64,000 bases of DNA, taken from assembly GCF_900112795.1 (NCBI RefSeq), contig NZ_FONA01000006.1:1-64000 (forward strand), in the 5' to 3' direction. Of the stretch, positions 37,337 to 47,561 are shown piece after piece; the stretch's first letter is position 1, and each line of letters starts with the position of its first letter. The DNA is from Thermophagus xiamenensis (GTDB taxonomy: Bacteria; Bacteroidota; Bacteroidia; Bacteroidales; Marinilabiliaceae). A model generated the notes under the pieces. It had not been told where the DNA came from. It ran no database searches and saw only the letters and a list, made by a program, of their open reading frames with translations. The translations under genes were made by a program, and so were the position numbers.

Positions 37337-38176
37337 TTACAGATAGCCTAACAACGAAAGCATCGTAAAGGCATATCGTCGTCCCAGCTTTCTTACCCCT
37401 TCCGAATTGAAATGGACATGATCCTCCCTCACGGGACAATCCTCTGAATCAATAACATGAGCAGCAGGTATCACATCCGGCAATTTGTTAATTATCGGAT
37501 TCATGGCAGCACATACCCCTTGCTGGTCTTCGCCCACGACCTCACCTGCCAGCAAAGGTACCGATTCGGCATCGAGCGAAAGATCATTGAGCATATCTTC
37601 ATATATCTTCTTAACATATTGTGGCCATTGCTCATCACCATTATTGGTTTCGCCCTGATGCAACAGTATGCCTTTAATCACTCCGTCTTTTTGGGCCTTT
37701 TTGGCCAGACTAATTAATCGCTCATAGGGATTTCCGCCATAGGCCTTAATCTTGTCCTGAAACCACGCTTCAGGATAGGTATTTAAGTAGTCCTTATAAA
37801 TATCCTTATCAAACAGCCGGATATCACACCCGCCTATAGCCACCACGATGACACCAACAGTGATGCTGTCGGGCAAATTGGCAACCATGGTACGACCAAA
37901 ATAATCGGCCGGTGAAAGACCAACATAACATTGACTCAAAGGAGGAATGGCTGCATACCAGGTACCTGTTTGGCGACCATTTTTCGAACAGTCAGTGGAA
38001 GCCATAACCTGAAAACGACCGTCAACATTCAAGTCGCAGGCCTCAATCTTTGCCGAACCTTCCATATTCGACTGGCCAAAACATAAATAGATGTGAAAAT
38101 TCGGGTTTTGGGAGGTGAGGTTTAAAGAAATCAAACAGAAGAGTAACAACAAAGAAAATAAAATTTTAGCTTTCAT
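37337..38176 (-). CDS. SGNH-type carbohydrate acetylesterase (GQSNM family)
   Basis: 279 residues with a signal peptide (MKAKILFSLLLLFCLISLNL). The nucleophile is Ser36 in CFGQSNMEG, the middle block is LHQGETNNGDEQW, and the catalytic Asp252/His255 sit in DHVHFNSEG. This sialate O-acetylesterase/acetylxylan esterase-like family removes acetyl groups from glycans. The GH2 gene follows 241 bp downstream on the same strand, and a propeller-LuxR regulator is divergent at 38315. The substrate is likely a plant polysaccharide rather than sialic acid, by context. Confidence 0.9.
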   Translation of the reverse strand: MKAKILFSLLLLFCLISLNLTSQNPNFHIYLCFGQSNMEGSAKIEACDLNVDGRFQVMASTDCSKNGRQTGTWYAAIPPLSQCYVGLSPADYFGRTMVANLPDSITVGVIVVAIGGCDIRLFDKDIYKDYLNTYPEAWFQDKIKAYGGNPYERLISLAKKAQKDGVIKGILLHQGETNNGDEQWPQYVKKIYEDMLNDLSLDAESVPLLAGEVVGEDQQGVCAAMNPIINKLPDVIPAAHVIDSEDCPVREDHVHFNSEGVRKLGRRYAFTMLSLLGYL

Positions 38177-38271
38177 AATCAGTTAATTTTATTTAAACGA
38201 TTAACATAGTATCTTTAAGAGAAGTATATTGATTTAATCATTTAAAAATAAATAATCCCTGAAGTAATCCC

Positions 38272-38279
38272 TATTTTTG
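38272..38279 (+). promoter_or_regulatory. -7 promoter element before the propeller-LuxR regulator
   Basis: TATTTTTG matches TAnnTTTG and would give a leader of about 30 nt before the ATG at 38315. Confidence 0.4.
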
Positions 38280-38314
38280 GACTTAAAAAAATCAAATTGT
38301 TTTTAATATCAGGC

Positions 38315-41203
38315 ATGCATAAACAAAACCAAAAGAAATTTCCGGGCGGCTTTATGGGGGTATTAATATACCTTCTGCTTTTCACTTTTGAAGCCTACCC
38401 AAATGCCAAGAGGTCCATCATTGGTAATCCGCCGGTATATCACTTTTCGCATACCGATTATAACAGTGATTCACAATTTTGGACGGCATGTCAGGATACA
38501 GCAGGATTAATGTATCTCGGCAATAACACAGGGGTTTTGCGCTTCGACGGCGAGCGATGGGACAAAGCCACATTACCCAACAACAGCTCGGTCAGAAGTC
38601 TGTATTGTGCTTCTGACGGGACAATTTATGCGGGAGGGTTCAATGAATTTGGAATAATAAAAAATAAAGAGGATGATGGTTTTACTTATCAATCATTAAT
38701 TACCAACCTGCCTGACAAATACAAAGATTTCGGAAATGTTTGGAAAATATTGGAAAAGGATGGTACAATCATTTTTCAGAGTTTTAATTATATATGTCTT
38801 CTTGACAACGGTAATTACAAAATTATTGAGCCGGAAGATTATTTTGGATATGCCGGCATTTGTAAAAACCATTTGTTTGTTTTAGATGGTAATACTCTAT
38901 TTACTCTGGACGTCCGAACATCGCAATTCACACCATTTTTATCCACACAGCGGCTTAACAATGAAGAAATAGTAAATATCCTATCCTCCGATCAAAAAGA
39001 ACATATATTAATATTGACCAAGGCCGGGAATATCTATTCAGTAAACCTCAGCACAAAAACCGTTCAAAAAAGATTAAGTCTTACAACCGGAGGGCCGGAA
39101 GTCTTTACCTCGGCAATCAAGTCTACTTCCGGCATAATATATACCGGGACCCTAAGCCATAAATTAATCTCCTGGCAAATTAAAGGCGATAGGATACAAC
39201 AGGTTAGAACCTTTACTGAACTACAGGATAAAACCGTTTTGAATCTGTTCGAATCCCGGGAGGGCTTAATATGGATATTATTGAACAAAGGCCTTGATTT
39301 TTTTGATCCCCATGCACCCTTAACTTTAATGTTTCAGGGGTCGTCCATATACGATGCATTATGGTTTAAAAACCGGTTATACATAGCCACCAATCAGGGA
39401 GTCTTTCACTCTTCAACACATACCACGGATACGATTATCAGTCAAAATGAATTTACCAGAATACAGGGTTTGCAAGGGCAGGCCTGGTCACTCAAGGTTA
39501 TAAACGACAAGCTTTTTTGTGCCCATGACAGAGGCTTATTTCAAATTTTGGAGAATAAAACAGTCAGAATAGGAAATTTCTCAGGTGTTTGGAAACTATA
39601 TCCCATATCTTCACAGTCGACAAGTCATTATTTTGTATGTACATACAATGGTCTGGGTTCTATACACCTTACACCATTGGGTGTAGAGGTAATACATGAA
39701 AAAATTCCCGGATTTGAGGAATCCACACGCGATTTAATGGCTGTTGGCGGTCAGGAACACTCTTATTGGGTTTGCCATGGCTACAAGGGGGTTTATAGAA
39801 TAAAGACCAATGAAAACCATTCGAGAATTGTTTCCACGGAACATTTTAGTGAACAAAATGGACTGCCATCGACATTTAATATCAATGTGCATCAATGGCG
39901 GGGGGAAGATATCTTTTCAACCAATCATGGGCTATATGTATTCAATGAAGCGACCGGCCGCTTTGAGGTTCACAAATTTTTGACTACCCTGCTGGGAAAC
40001 GATAAAAACATCCGGCAATTAATCGCCCATGGCGACACCACCTGGTGTGTTATCGATGACCAAATTGCATTCATTGATCACACAAATAATAATGCGGTAA
40101 TAACAGATCCATTTTTATCTCTAAAAGGGACCCTTAACCGGGGTATGGAATGTATCGTCCCGTTAAACGGCAGCAATGAAGTATTAATTGGCACTACCCA
40201 TGGATTATTCGCCTATAAATCCAGTCCACCAAAAGGAATCAACACAATCAACCACCCTAAAACCCATATAAGAAGCATTAGCTATAGTTTCAAAGATACC
40301 ACCATTACCCGCAACATGAAGTTCTTTGAAACTCCCATAGTATTTCCCAATGAGGTTTACAACATTAAATTTCATTTTTCGGCACCGTTTATCAAAGATA
40401 AAACCAATATACGCTATGCCTACTTTTTGGAAGGTTATATGAGTGATTGGTCACCCTGGCAAGAAAAACCCGATGTTAATTTTTCATTCTTAAAATGGGG
40501 AGATTATACATTAAAAGTAAAAGCGAAAAGTCTATCGGGCGAATTCACCAACGTTGCAAAGGTAACATTCACTGTTGAACGGGCATGGTATGCCACCTGG
40601 CCATGGATTATTTTCTGGATCGGGGTAGGAATAACCATTATCTTTAGTCTTTATAAACAGGTTCAGAAAATCATATTAAAAGAAAAGGAAAAGACCCGCG
40701 AAGAAGAAAAGCAACTTCAAAAAGCCAGAGAAATAGAGCGGGAAAACCAGATCATTCTGCAAGAAAAAAAGCGCATGGAGGCAGAAAATATTGAAAAAAG
40801 CAAAGACCTGGTAAATAATGCCCTTCTGATTGCCAAGATGCGGGAATTATTGATCGACATTCAAGCGGAACTCAACAATGTCAGAAAAAATGCCGGAAAC
40901 GACACAGTACGAAAAAGTATCCTGGAGATGGTCAAGAAAATACAAATGAGCCTTAATGATGAATCGCAATATCAATTATTTGATACTAACCTCGAGCGGG
41001 TTCATCAGGACCTTTTCAATGAACTTAAAAGCAGATACCCGGCTATTTCTGCCAAAGACCTCAGGTTATGTGCCTTTATAAAAATGGAACTGGCCAATAA
41101 AGAGATTGCCAGTATTTTCAATATTTCGGTGAGAGGTGTCGAAACAGCAAGATACAGATTAAAAAAGAAATATCCCGGCATCCAGGAATTGATAGATTCT
41201 TAG
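38315..41203 (+). CDS. beta-propeller/Y_Y_Y sensor with cytoplasmic LuxR-type HTH
   Basis: 962 residues from the ATG at 38315; an in-frame TTG at 38297 is less likely. A signal/anchor near residues 14-33, propeller repeats (about 35-650), a Y_Y_Y domain (about 660-745) and a membrane helix (WPWIIFWIGVGITIIFSLYK, about 765-785) come first. A long coiled coil (EKEKTREEEKQLQKAREIER) and a LuxR-type helix-turn-helix (LANKEIASIFNISVRGVETA, near the end) follow. There is no kinase or receiver, so it would pass a periplasmic glycan signal straight to DNA. It lies beside the GH30 PUL and the acetylesterase/GH2 pair, the probable targets. Confidence 0.9.
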   Translation: MHKQNQKKFPGGFMGVLIYLLLFTFEAYPNAKRSIIGNPPVYHFSHTDYNSDSQFWTACQDTAGLMYLGNNTGVLRFDGERWDKATLPNNSSVRSLYCASDGTIYAGGFNEFGIIKNKEDDGFTYQSLITNLPDKYKDFGNVWKILEKDGTIIFQSFNYICLLDNGNYKIIEPEDYFGYAGICKNHLFVLDGNTLFTLDVRTSQFTPFLSTQRLNNEEIVNILSSDQKEHILILTKAGNIYSVNLSTKTVQKRLSLTTGGPEVFTSAIKSTSGIIYTGTLSHKLISWQIKGDRIQQVRTFTELQDKTVLNLFESREGLIWILLNKGLDFFDPHAPLTLMFQGSSIYDALWFKNRLYIATNQGVFHSSTHTTDTIISQNEFTRIQGLQGQAWSLKVINDKLFCAHDRGLFQILENKTVRIGNFSGVWKLYPISSQSTSHYFVCTYNGLGSIHLTPLGVEVIHEKIPGFEESTRDLMAVGGQEHSYWVCHGYKGVYRIKTNENHSRIVSTEHFSEQNGLPSTFNINVHQWRGEDIFSTNHGLYVFNEATGRFEVHKFLTTLLGNDKNIRQLIAHGDTTWCVIDDQIAFIDHTNNNAVITDPFLSLKGTLNRGMECIVPLNGSNEVLIGTTHGLFAYKSSPPKGINTINHPKTHIRSISYSFKDTTITRNMKFFETPIVFPNEVYNIKFHFSAPFIKDKTNIRYAYFLEGYMSDWSPWQEKPDVNFSFLKWGDYTLKVKAKSLSGEFTNVAKVTFTVERAWYATWPWIIFWIGVGITIIFSLYKQVQKIILKEKEKTREEEKQLQKAREIERENQIILQEKKRMEAENIEKSKDLVNNALLIAKMRELLIDIQAELNNVRKNAGNDTVRKSILEMVKKIQMSLNDESQYQLFDTNLERVHQDLFNELKSRYPAISAKDLRLCAFIKMELANKEIASIFNISVRGVETARYRLKKKYPGIQELIDS

Positions 41204-41294
41204 TTGTTTTAATGCCCGAAGAAATTAGAATAAGAAAAAACAGGACCCTACTGCAACGAAGATACGACAAATTAGAATTGAAAATTTATAAAAA

Positions 41295-41401
41295 AAGAAG
41301 GTGTCAAAAAAGTCGATTTTGCCATTGACATTAATAATTACCGGCTTTATATCAGTTCTACAAAACCACCCGGCATTATTTAGCTTTTCAGACACCTTCT
41401 T
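41295..41401. terminator. long-loop inverted repeat between convergent transcripts
   Basis: AAGAAGGTGTC (41295-41305) pairs with GACACCTTCTT (41391-41401) over an 85-nt loop. On the minus strand TTTTTTTATAAATTTT follows the stem, 29 nt after the GH30 stop, consistent with termination of the PUL transcript; the large loop is unusual. Confidence 0.45.
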
Positions 41402-41429
41402 CCGGTTTGTTCAGACTCCCGGATACTAT

Positions 41430-42914
41430 TTAATTCATAACCACCGAAACGATTGAATGTGGTAAACTATTAATAGAAGCAGCTTTCCCGTTCATCCATA
41501 ATTTAAAGGGCATTGCTTCTTCGGAAACATTCATTACCACTACCACAATGGTACCGTCCGGATTCATAAAAGCAGTGGCTTGCAGCACATCACGACTGGA
41601 GGCACAGCTGATTCGACGTGCTCCCGGACGAATGAATTTTGAAAAATGTCCAATATAGTAATAACTGTTTGTGTATATCAATTGGTCCATCGATAGATTG
41701 GCGTGCACGGGCGCAAAACAATAGTTGCCAACATGATTGGGCCCACCATTTTCATCCAAAAGGATATTCCAGTCGGTCCAGGCAACCGTTCCGTTGTTAA
41801 AATCATTAATCATGGACTTTCCGTACCTTTCTCCAAGCCCCCAATCATTTAACCTGTCATAATTAAATGCCTCTACACAACCTTCGGTAAATACCAGATT
41901 TTTGTCGGGATAAGCTTCTTTCACTGCTTTTAGGTTATTAAACTGCATATCACTGCCTGTCCAGGTTTCATACCAGTGAAACCCGATACCCCAAATATAT
42001 CTGGAAGCCTCCGGGTCGTTGAAGATAACTGATGCCCGTTGAAAAATCAGGTCGCGGTTATGGTCCCAAACAATCAGTTTTTTATCACTCATGCCCTGTT
42101 TTTCGAGGGTAGGCCCCAAATAATACTTCACAAAATCTCTTTCGTCGTCGGCAGTATAGATACAGGACTCCCATCGCTGAACGGCCATTGGCTCGTTCTG
42201 AACCGACAAGCCCCATACGGGAATACCCTGTTGCTCATAGGCCCGGATAAATTTCACGTAGTGATTGGCCCATGATTGTTTGTATTTGTCAAGAAGCTTA
42301 CCGCCCCTCAACCGGTTGTTATTATCTTTCATCCATGCGGGCGGACTCCAGGGACTCACAAACATTTTAAAATCCTCACCAACAATATCCATCGCTTTTT
42401 TTATGAAAGGAATACGATATTTAAGGTCGTGCTCAACAGAAAATGTCGCCAGTGCTGAATCGTTTTCATCCACATAGTCATAACTTTCACTTGAAAAATC
42501 ACAACTGGCAATATGTGTACGCATAAAAGTGTAGTTAATTCCCTTCTCTCCAAAATAGGCATCCAGAAGTTCCTGTTGCTTTTGAGCCGATAATTTGGCA
42601 AATACCTCGGCCGAGGCATCGGTAAAGGCACCTCCCACCCCCAGGAAAGTCTGGAAAGTATTTGATGGGTCAATAAAAACACAGGGTTGGGTCTCCAGAG
42701 GCTGGCGAAACTCTTCGAATGAAATGGCACCCACCTTGCTGAGCCGGTCCTGTGTCTCTTTGGCTGTTCGGTAGACTACTGCCGAAGTAGCAGAAATGGT
42801 ATTTCCCTTTTGGTTTAACTTATCGGTTATTGATTCGGTTTTCTCATTTGGTGCATTATTGCATCCCGAAAACCCAAAAGCCAAAAGTACCAATGCACTA
42901 AACAATTTCTTCAT
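41430..42914 (-). CDS. GH30 glycosidase, second in PUL (lipoprotein)
   Basis: 494 residues from the ATG at 42914, which gives MKKLFSALVLLAFGFSGC with a lipobox; the open frame extends 50 codons further but lacks a signal. A TIM barrel plus beta-sandwich of GH30. Acid/base is Glu241 (SVQNEPMAV), nucleophile Glu344 (VFTEGCVE). GH30 enzymes with SusCD neighbours include beta-1,6-glucanases and glucosylceramidase-like enzymes. Together with the other GH30 it probably depolymerises a beta-1,6-glucan at the surface or periplasm. Last gene of the PUL. Confidence 0.92.
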   Translation of the reverse strand: MKKLFSALVLLAFGFSGCNNAPNEKTESITDKLNQKGNTISATSAVVYRTAKETQDRLSKVGAISFEEFRQPLETQPCVFIDPSNTFQTFLGVGGAFTDASAEVFAKLSAQKQQELLDAYFGEKGINYTFMRTHIASCDFSSESYDYVDENDSALATFSVEHDLKYRIPFIKKAMDIVGEDFKMFVSPWSPPAWMKDNNNRLRGGKLLDKYKQSWANHYVKFIRAYEQQGIPVWGLSVQNEPMAVQRWESCIYTADDERDFVKYYLGPTLEKQGMSDKKLIVWDHNRDLIFQRASVIFNDPEASRYIWGIGFHWYETWTGSDMQFNNLKAVKEAYPDKNLVFTEGCVEAFNYDRLNDWGLGERYGKSMINDFNNGTVAWTDWNILLDENGGPNHVGNYCFAPVHANLSMDQLIYTNSYYYIGHFSKFIRPGARRISCASSRDVLQATAFMNPDGTIVVVVMNVSEEAMPFKLWMNGKAASINSLPHSIVSVVMN

Positions 42915-43119
42915 AATTCTAACAGTTTTTTGTAATAACTTTATTAGTTGTGTGTAAAGGAGTAACGAAAAAACCAAAACATTGACTCCCGAAATTTCGG
43001 GAACCAATGTTTTTAAAGGCTTACCTCTCAACACCCCCCTCACCGGTGAATGGATGATATCCACACCGATTAAGGGGTATCAGTAAAGGATCCTTTTTTT
43101 GAAATCAAGTTATAAAAAC

Positions 43120-44448
43120 TTATAATTTTTTGACAGTCAAGACGGCATTTTCTTTTCCGGCAGTAATATCCACTTCAAAAACATAGACAGCTCCTTCGGT
43201 CAATGTTACCCCATCCACCAGTCCGAGGTTTCCGGGATCCCTTCCATTTGAGCCATCGCCCACGAAAACAATATCACTTGAGGTTGTTAGATTATCGTTT
43301 TTATACTCCCCACCCCATCCTTTTTGATGGAAAAACTTAAAGTTGATACTTGAAGGATTAATCGACTGTCCGGCAACTACCGTTACCTGATATTTTTTGG
43401 GAGTAATTTGTGCCATGCAAAGGGCTCTATCGGTATTCCATCCCACTTCGTTTTCTAATGAAGGTTTGCCAATATCAGTACCAATAATCCATAAGGCTCC
43501 ACTACCATCATCCTGCAAAGTAGCCGTCTCATCACCCGACATGGCCTCCACAATAAAATAGCTCAGTTCAAAATTGGCGATAACCCTATACTTCCCGGAA
43601 ACAGGCAGAAAAGTATACGAACCGTCTTCATTGGCGACAAAGAAGTCGGGGTCGATCCACCATTGCTCTATATCCGGTATACCGGTAACTTCAATGGATT
43701 GATTTTGCTCCAGCTCCATCTCCACTTTATAATTATTGGCATCAATCATTGCCATCTCTTCTCCGGCAAATTCCAAAGTAATAAATGGAGCGGCCTCATA
43801 AGTAAGGGTATTGAAAGAAATAGCATATTCACCCGCAGCATAATTGGAAAATGTAATTGGGGAATTGCTTCCCTGTATGATGTCTCCGTCTTCCCAACCA
43901 AACGTAATTACATTACCCTGCTCATTAAGCACCGGTGTTTTAATGTATCCATTAACTTTTTGCGGGAAATTTGCCGTAACGGTATATTGATACAGCTCGG
44001 AACGATCCATCTGATACTCATTTCCATCATCGGTAACTAAAATCAAATAGGGATAATCGGGTCGTGAAAGGTCAACACCCATGCTTTGTTCCTCAATGGC
44101 AAATCGGATATTTTGCAAGATAAATTTGAGGGTAGCCGTTCCGTTGGGAACATCTTTCAGAAACGGGACAAATATTTTGCCACTGTAATCTCCTTCGGTT
44201 TTGGTACGAATCACTGTTTCCTGCACCATCTCATCGCCGAAATACAACTGAGCTTTAAGAGTAGATAACGGCACATTATCGGCATCGCTTACCGTGGCCG
44301 AAAAAGAGATACTATCGCCAAAATTTGCCTGAGAAATTTCACTATTTAACACCAGCTGAGGTTGTCCGGTAACCTCTTCATCATCATCGCAGGCGACAAA
44401 GAAAAAAACCGGTAATAATAAACTGAAGAAAAATATAATCTTTTTCAT
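43120..44448 (-). CDS. SusE/F-like glycan-binding lipoprotein (probable)
   Basis: 442 residues from the ATG at 44448 (MKKIIFFFSLLLPVFFFVAC, lipobox), followed by an acidic linker DDDEEV. Several beta-sandwich-like segments follow; the last (VGWNTDRALCMAQITPKKY ... INFKFFHQKGWGGEY) resembles the carbohydrate-binding repeats of SusE/SusF-type proteins. The place between two GH30 genes, after SusC and SusD, is where surface glycan-binding proteins sit in PULs. No catalytic motif. Binding of the PUL target glycan at the cell surface is inferred. Confidence 0.75.
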   Translation of the reverse strand: MKKIIFFFSLLLPVFFFVACDDDEEVTGQPQLVLNSEISQANFGDSISFSATVSDADNVPLSTLKAQLYFGDEMVQETVIRTKTEGDYSGKIFVPFLKDVPNGTATLKFILQNIRFAIEEQSMGVDLSRPDYPYLILVTDDGNEYQMDRSELYQYTVTANFPQKVNGYIKTPVLNEQGNVITFGWEDGDIIQGSNSPITFSNYAAGEYAISFNTLTYEAAPFITLEFAGEEMAMIDANNYKVEMELEQNQSIEVTGIPDIEQWWIDPDFFVANEDGSYTFLPVSGKYRVIANFELSYFIVEAMSGDETATLQDDGSGALWIIGTDIGKPSLENEVGWNTDRALCMAQITPKKYQVTVVAGQSINPSSINFKFFHQKGWGGEYKNDNLTTSSDIVFVGDGSNGRDPGNLGLVDGVTLTEGAVYVFEVDITAGKENAVLTVKKL

Positions 44449-44465
44449 AATTCTGCTATTTAAAA

Positions 44466-45962
44466 TTATTGATTCCAACGATATGATACAACCGCTTTTG
44501 AAGGGACAACATAGGTGAAGTGGTTAGTACCATCGCTTATGGTAATAGATTTGTTCTCATCTCTGTTATTCATTAACACCAGAGCAAAGGATCCATCGGT
44601 GTTTTGGAATGCACTGTAAAGAATTCCATCCTCTTCATACCCGGAAGTATTAATACGTACAGCCCCCGGCTTTACGACACTGGCCAGGTGACCAATAATG
44701 TAGTAATGAGAATTACGGCTAATGGATTTATAATCTTGCGAGCTGATATCCACTGCACCGTAACAGGTTTGACATCCTCCTTCTCTGTTGGGTCCGCGGT
44801 TGGAATCCAGCATCAGATTCCAGACGATGACCGCTTTACACCACCTATTAACAGTTCCCAGGGCTACATATTCCATATCGTCCATCAGTCTGACAGCAAG
44901 ATTTTGTCCATCGTTCCAGGTACCTATTGATGTTTCGGTAAAGATTAATTCTTTGTGAGGTGCCTTTTCGTGTATATCGAGCAATTCATCGATATTGCCG
45001 CCATAATTATGATAAGCAGCACCGGCAATAAATGGTTCTGCGTCTTCATCCTGATAAATTTTAACCGGATAATCTTCCTGATCACTCATATTGTCGTAAT
45101 TGTAATTGTGATCAAAAACATACAACTTGGTTTCAAGGCCTGCCTCCTGAAGCGCAGGTCCCAATATTTTTACAAAATCGCGTTGTTCTTCCCAGCCCAT
45201 AAACAGCGAAGCCGAATTACCGGTATTCAACGGTTCATTTTGCGGTGTTATGGCATAAATATCAATGCCATAACCGGCAAAAGCCTGAATCCATTTCACA
45301 AAATAGGTGGCATAATCATCATAGTACTCAGGATTTAAATGTCCGCCGGTCCAGGAATTATAGGGTTGCAAATCGGTAAGATTATTGACCTTCATCCACC
45401 TGGGGCAAGTCCACGGTGATCCCAGAATCTTAAGGTCGGGATTAATTGCCAGCACTTCCTTTAAAACAGGAATCACATAATCAATTTCTTCACTTTGCAG
45501 ACTAAAATTTTCTATACCCGGTGTATCACAACAGGTATATTCGCTCAGTGAAAAATCGGAACAGCCGATAGAGATACGTACATAACTGTAGCCCATTCCC
45601 TCATCGTGTGAAAAGGTTTGTTTGAGAAAAGCGGTTCGGTCGGCAGGATCCATCTGCAAAAGATTATAGCAGGATGATCCTGTAAGAGCAGCGCCAAAAC
45701 CATCCATTTCCTGATACCGCGTTGAGGGGTCCAGCGTAATGGTGGTTGGAGACATGTTTGATGTTTGACTAAAATCAACAGCTTTTTGGGCAAAATCGTA
45801 AGCACGGTTAGCCGTTGTAACATACAGGGTAACATCTCCCACTTCGGGAATGTCATTAGGCTCTTCGTCGGGACTGTCATTCTTGTCTTCCGAACAGGCA
45901 CTGCACGACATGAAAACCAGCCCTAAAATTGTCATATAAAAAAATTCCTTTATCATCTTCAA
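44466..45962 (-). CDS. GH30 glycosidase, first in PUL (lipoprotein)
   Basis: 498 residues. The lipobox-like LVFMSCSAC opens the protein. The barrel shows RYQEMDGFGAALTGSS near residue 82, acid/base Glu243 (TPQNEPLNTG) and nucleophile Glu343 (IFTETSIGTW). It is about 35-40% like the downstream GH30 by eye, so the two are an in-PUL duplication or act at different steps. Position after SusD matches the GH30_3 beta-1,6-glucanase in the B. thetaiotaomicron BT3309-BT3314 PUL. Confidence 0.92.
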   Translation of the reverse strand: MKMIKEFFYMTILGLVFMSCSACSEDKNDSPDEEPNDIPEVGDVTLYVTTANRAYDFAQKAVDFSQTSNMSPTTITLDPSTRYQEMDGFGAALTGSSCYNLLQMDPADRTAFLKQTFSHDEGMGYSYVRISIGCSDFSLSEYTCCDTPGIENFSLQSEEIDYVIPVLKEVLAINPDLKILGSPWTCPRWMKVNNLTDLQPYNSWTGGHLNPEYYDDYATYFVKWIQAFAGYGIDIYAITPQNEPLNTGNSASLFMGWEEQRDFVKILGPALQEAGLETKLYVFDHNYNYDNMSDQEDYPVKIYQDEDAEPFIAGAAYHNYGGNIDELLDIHEKAPHKELIFTETSIGTWNDGQNLAVRLMDDMEYVALGTVNRWCKAVIVWNLMLDSNRGPNREGGCQTCYGAVDISSQDYKSISRNSHYYIIGHLASVVKPGAVRINTSGYEEDGILYSAFQNTDGSFALVLMNNRDENKSITISDGTNHFTYVVPSKAVVSYRWNQ

Positions 45963-46028
45963 ATGTTTAATTAAGGGTCTAAAAAATTATGAAACAGACC
46001 ACTCATCATTCGACAATTTTATATCAAA

Positions 46029-47549
46029 TTAATAACCCGGATTCTGAACAAGATTGGTATTGGCATCCAGCACGGTTTGCGGGATGGGAAGCAGTTCCGA
46101 ATCTTCAGTAAAAGGTCTGGATTGTGATAATCGGCCACTATCTCTGTCATTAACAGAGTTCATTACGGATTGTAATTTCCCGTTGCGTATAAGGTCGAAT
46201 AGACGGTGCCCCTCAAAAGCAAGTTCCAGCCGTCGTTCGTTCAATACAGCCTCAATCATCGATTCCTGAGATGCCTTAACCGACTCGGACAACCCCGGCA
46301 AATCAACACGCGCTCTAATTTGGTCTACAATATCAGCTGCGGCATTTAGTTCGCCTTTCCAGGCAAGAGCTTCGGCCTTTAAAAGCATGATATCGGCCAG
46401 ACGTAGCTTGATAATACTATTGTTGCCCGACCGTATTTTGTACATGAAAGGATAATAGTCGGAAGGATAATAGAGGCTCCAATTACAATCATAATAAACG
46501 ATGGATTGGCCCATTCGGATGTCATCATTTTCGTCTTCAAAAGCAGCAATAAGGTCTCGTGAAGGTGTCACCCATTTGGCCCATGAGAAATTCTGATCCC
46601 AGTCAAGAAGGTTACGTCCAAACATCCATGTAACCCAGTTACCGCTACCGGTAAAGAATTGGACTTCGAAAATCGACTCGGAAGTGTTTCGTGCTTCAAT
46701 GTCGGTTCCTGCTTCGTTCATTCTGAAAAGCAACGAATAATCATCCACAAGTTGGAACCCGTCCGCGATAACGGCATCGCAATATTCGATCACTTTATCA
46801 TAGTCACGAATGGGTTTTTCGGCATAGGCTTTAGCCAACAGCGACCGAGCCACCGCCTTTGTAAGAATGGTTTTGTCATCGCCGGCCTCAGGGGCATCGG
46901 GAATCGCCGAAGTTAAATCATCCACAATTTGTTGATAAGCCTCCTCAGGTGTATTTTGACTCGGGAAATAGGTAGGATAAACCTCTTCAATATTTTCGGC
47001 GGTAATATCCTCGGCCTCTTTGGTAATTACCGGAATATTACCCCAGAAACGGACCATATCGAGCATAACCATAGCCCTGAAAATTTTGGCTTCGGCTTTC
47101 CACTGTGCTCTTTCCTCCTCCGAAAACGAAGGATCCGGCACTAAATCGATGTTTTCGATTATGGAATTTACATAGGCAATATCTTCAAGGTACCGATTCC
47201 AATCACGCGTAATGACACTATTACCTCCGTCCAGTGAATTGTTTTCGAAGGGCATTACTTCTGCCCCAACGGTGCCGGCATAGGCATTGTCGGAACGCAC
47301 TTCGGTAATCATAAGATAATCGAGATACCAGTGTTCCTGACGACTTCTGAAAAGTTCATACATCCCTTCATATTGAGTCAACATTTCGCTACGGGTTTCA
47401 AACTTAATACGGTCACCATCATCATCTGAACTGCCGATGGTTACTTCCGAAAACTCGGACAAAGGATCTTTATCCAGAGAACAAGAGAAGGATATTATCA
47501 AAAGCAAAAATATCCCGAATCCTTTAATCAAAATATTTATCATTTTCAT
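46029..47549 (-). CDS. SusD/RagB-family surface glycan-binding lipoprotein
   Basis: 506 residues. Lipobox in LLIISFSCSLDKDPLS. The N-terminal TPR-like helices (YVNSIIENIDLV, AEAKIFRAMVMLDMVRFWGN) and the C-terminal ERRLELAFEGHRLFDLIRNG block are SusD hallmarks; it ends NLVQNPGY. It caps the SusC channel encoded 12 bp upstream and captures the oligosaccharide. Part of the SusC-SusD-GH30-SusE/F-GH30 operon. Confidence 0.95.
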   Translation of the reverse strand: MKMINILIKGFGIFLLLIISFSCSLDKDPLSEFSEVTIGSSDDDGDRIKFETRSEMLTQYEGMYELFRSRQEHWYLDYLMITEVRSDNAYAGTVGAEVMPFENNSLDGGNSVITRDWNRYLEDIAYVNSIIENIDLVPDPSFSEEERAQWKAEAKIFRAMVMLDMVRFWGNIPVITKEAEDITAENIEEVYPTYFPSQNTPEEAYQQIVDDLTSAIPDAPEAGDDKTILTKAVARSLLAKAYAEKPIRDYDKVIEYCDAVIADGFQLVDDYSLLFRMNEAGTDIEARNTSESIFEVQFFTGSGNWVTWMFGRNLLDWDQNFSWAKWVTPSRDLIAAFEDENDDIRMGQSIVYYDCNWSLYYPSDYYPFMYKIRSGNNSIIKLRLADIMLLKAEALAWKGELNAAADIVDQIRARVDLPGLSESVKASQESMIEAVLNERRLELAFEGHRLFDLIRNGKLQSVMNSVNDRDSGRLSQSRPFTEDSELLPIPQTVLDANTNLVQNPGY

Positions 47550-47561
47550 AATTGTAATCGA

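Noticed and set aside
42915-43064. 50-codon extension of the GH30 gene
   Set aside because: The MKK signal peptide with lipobox at 42914 is a better start; the extension looks non-coding.
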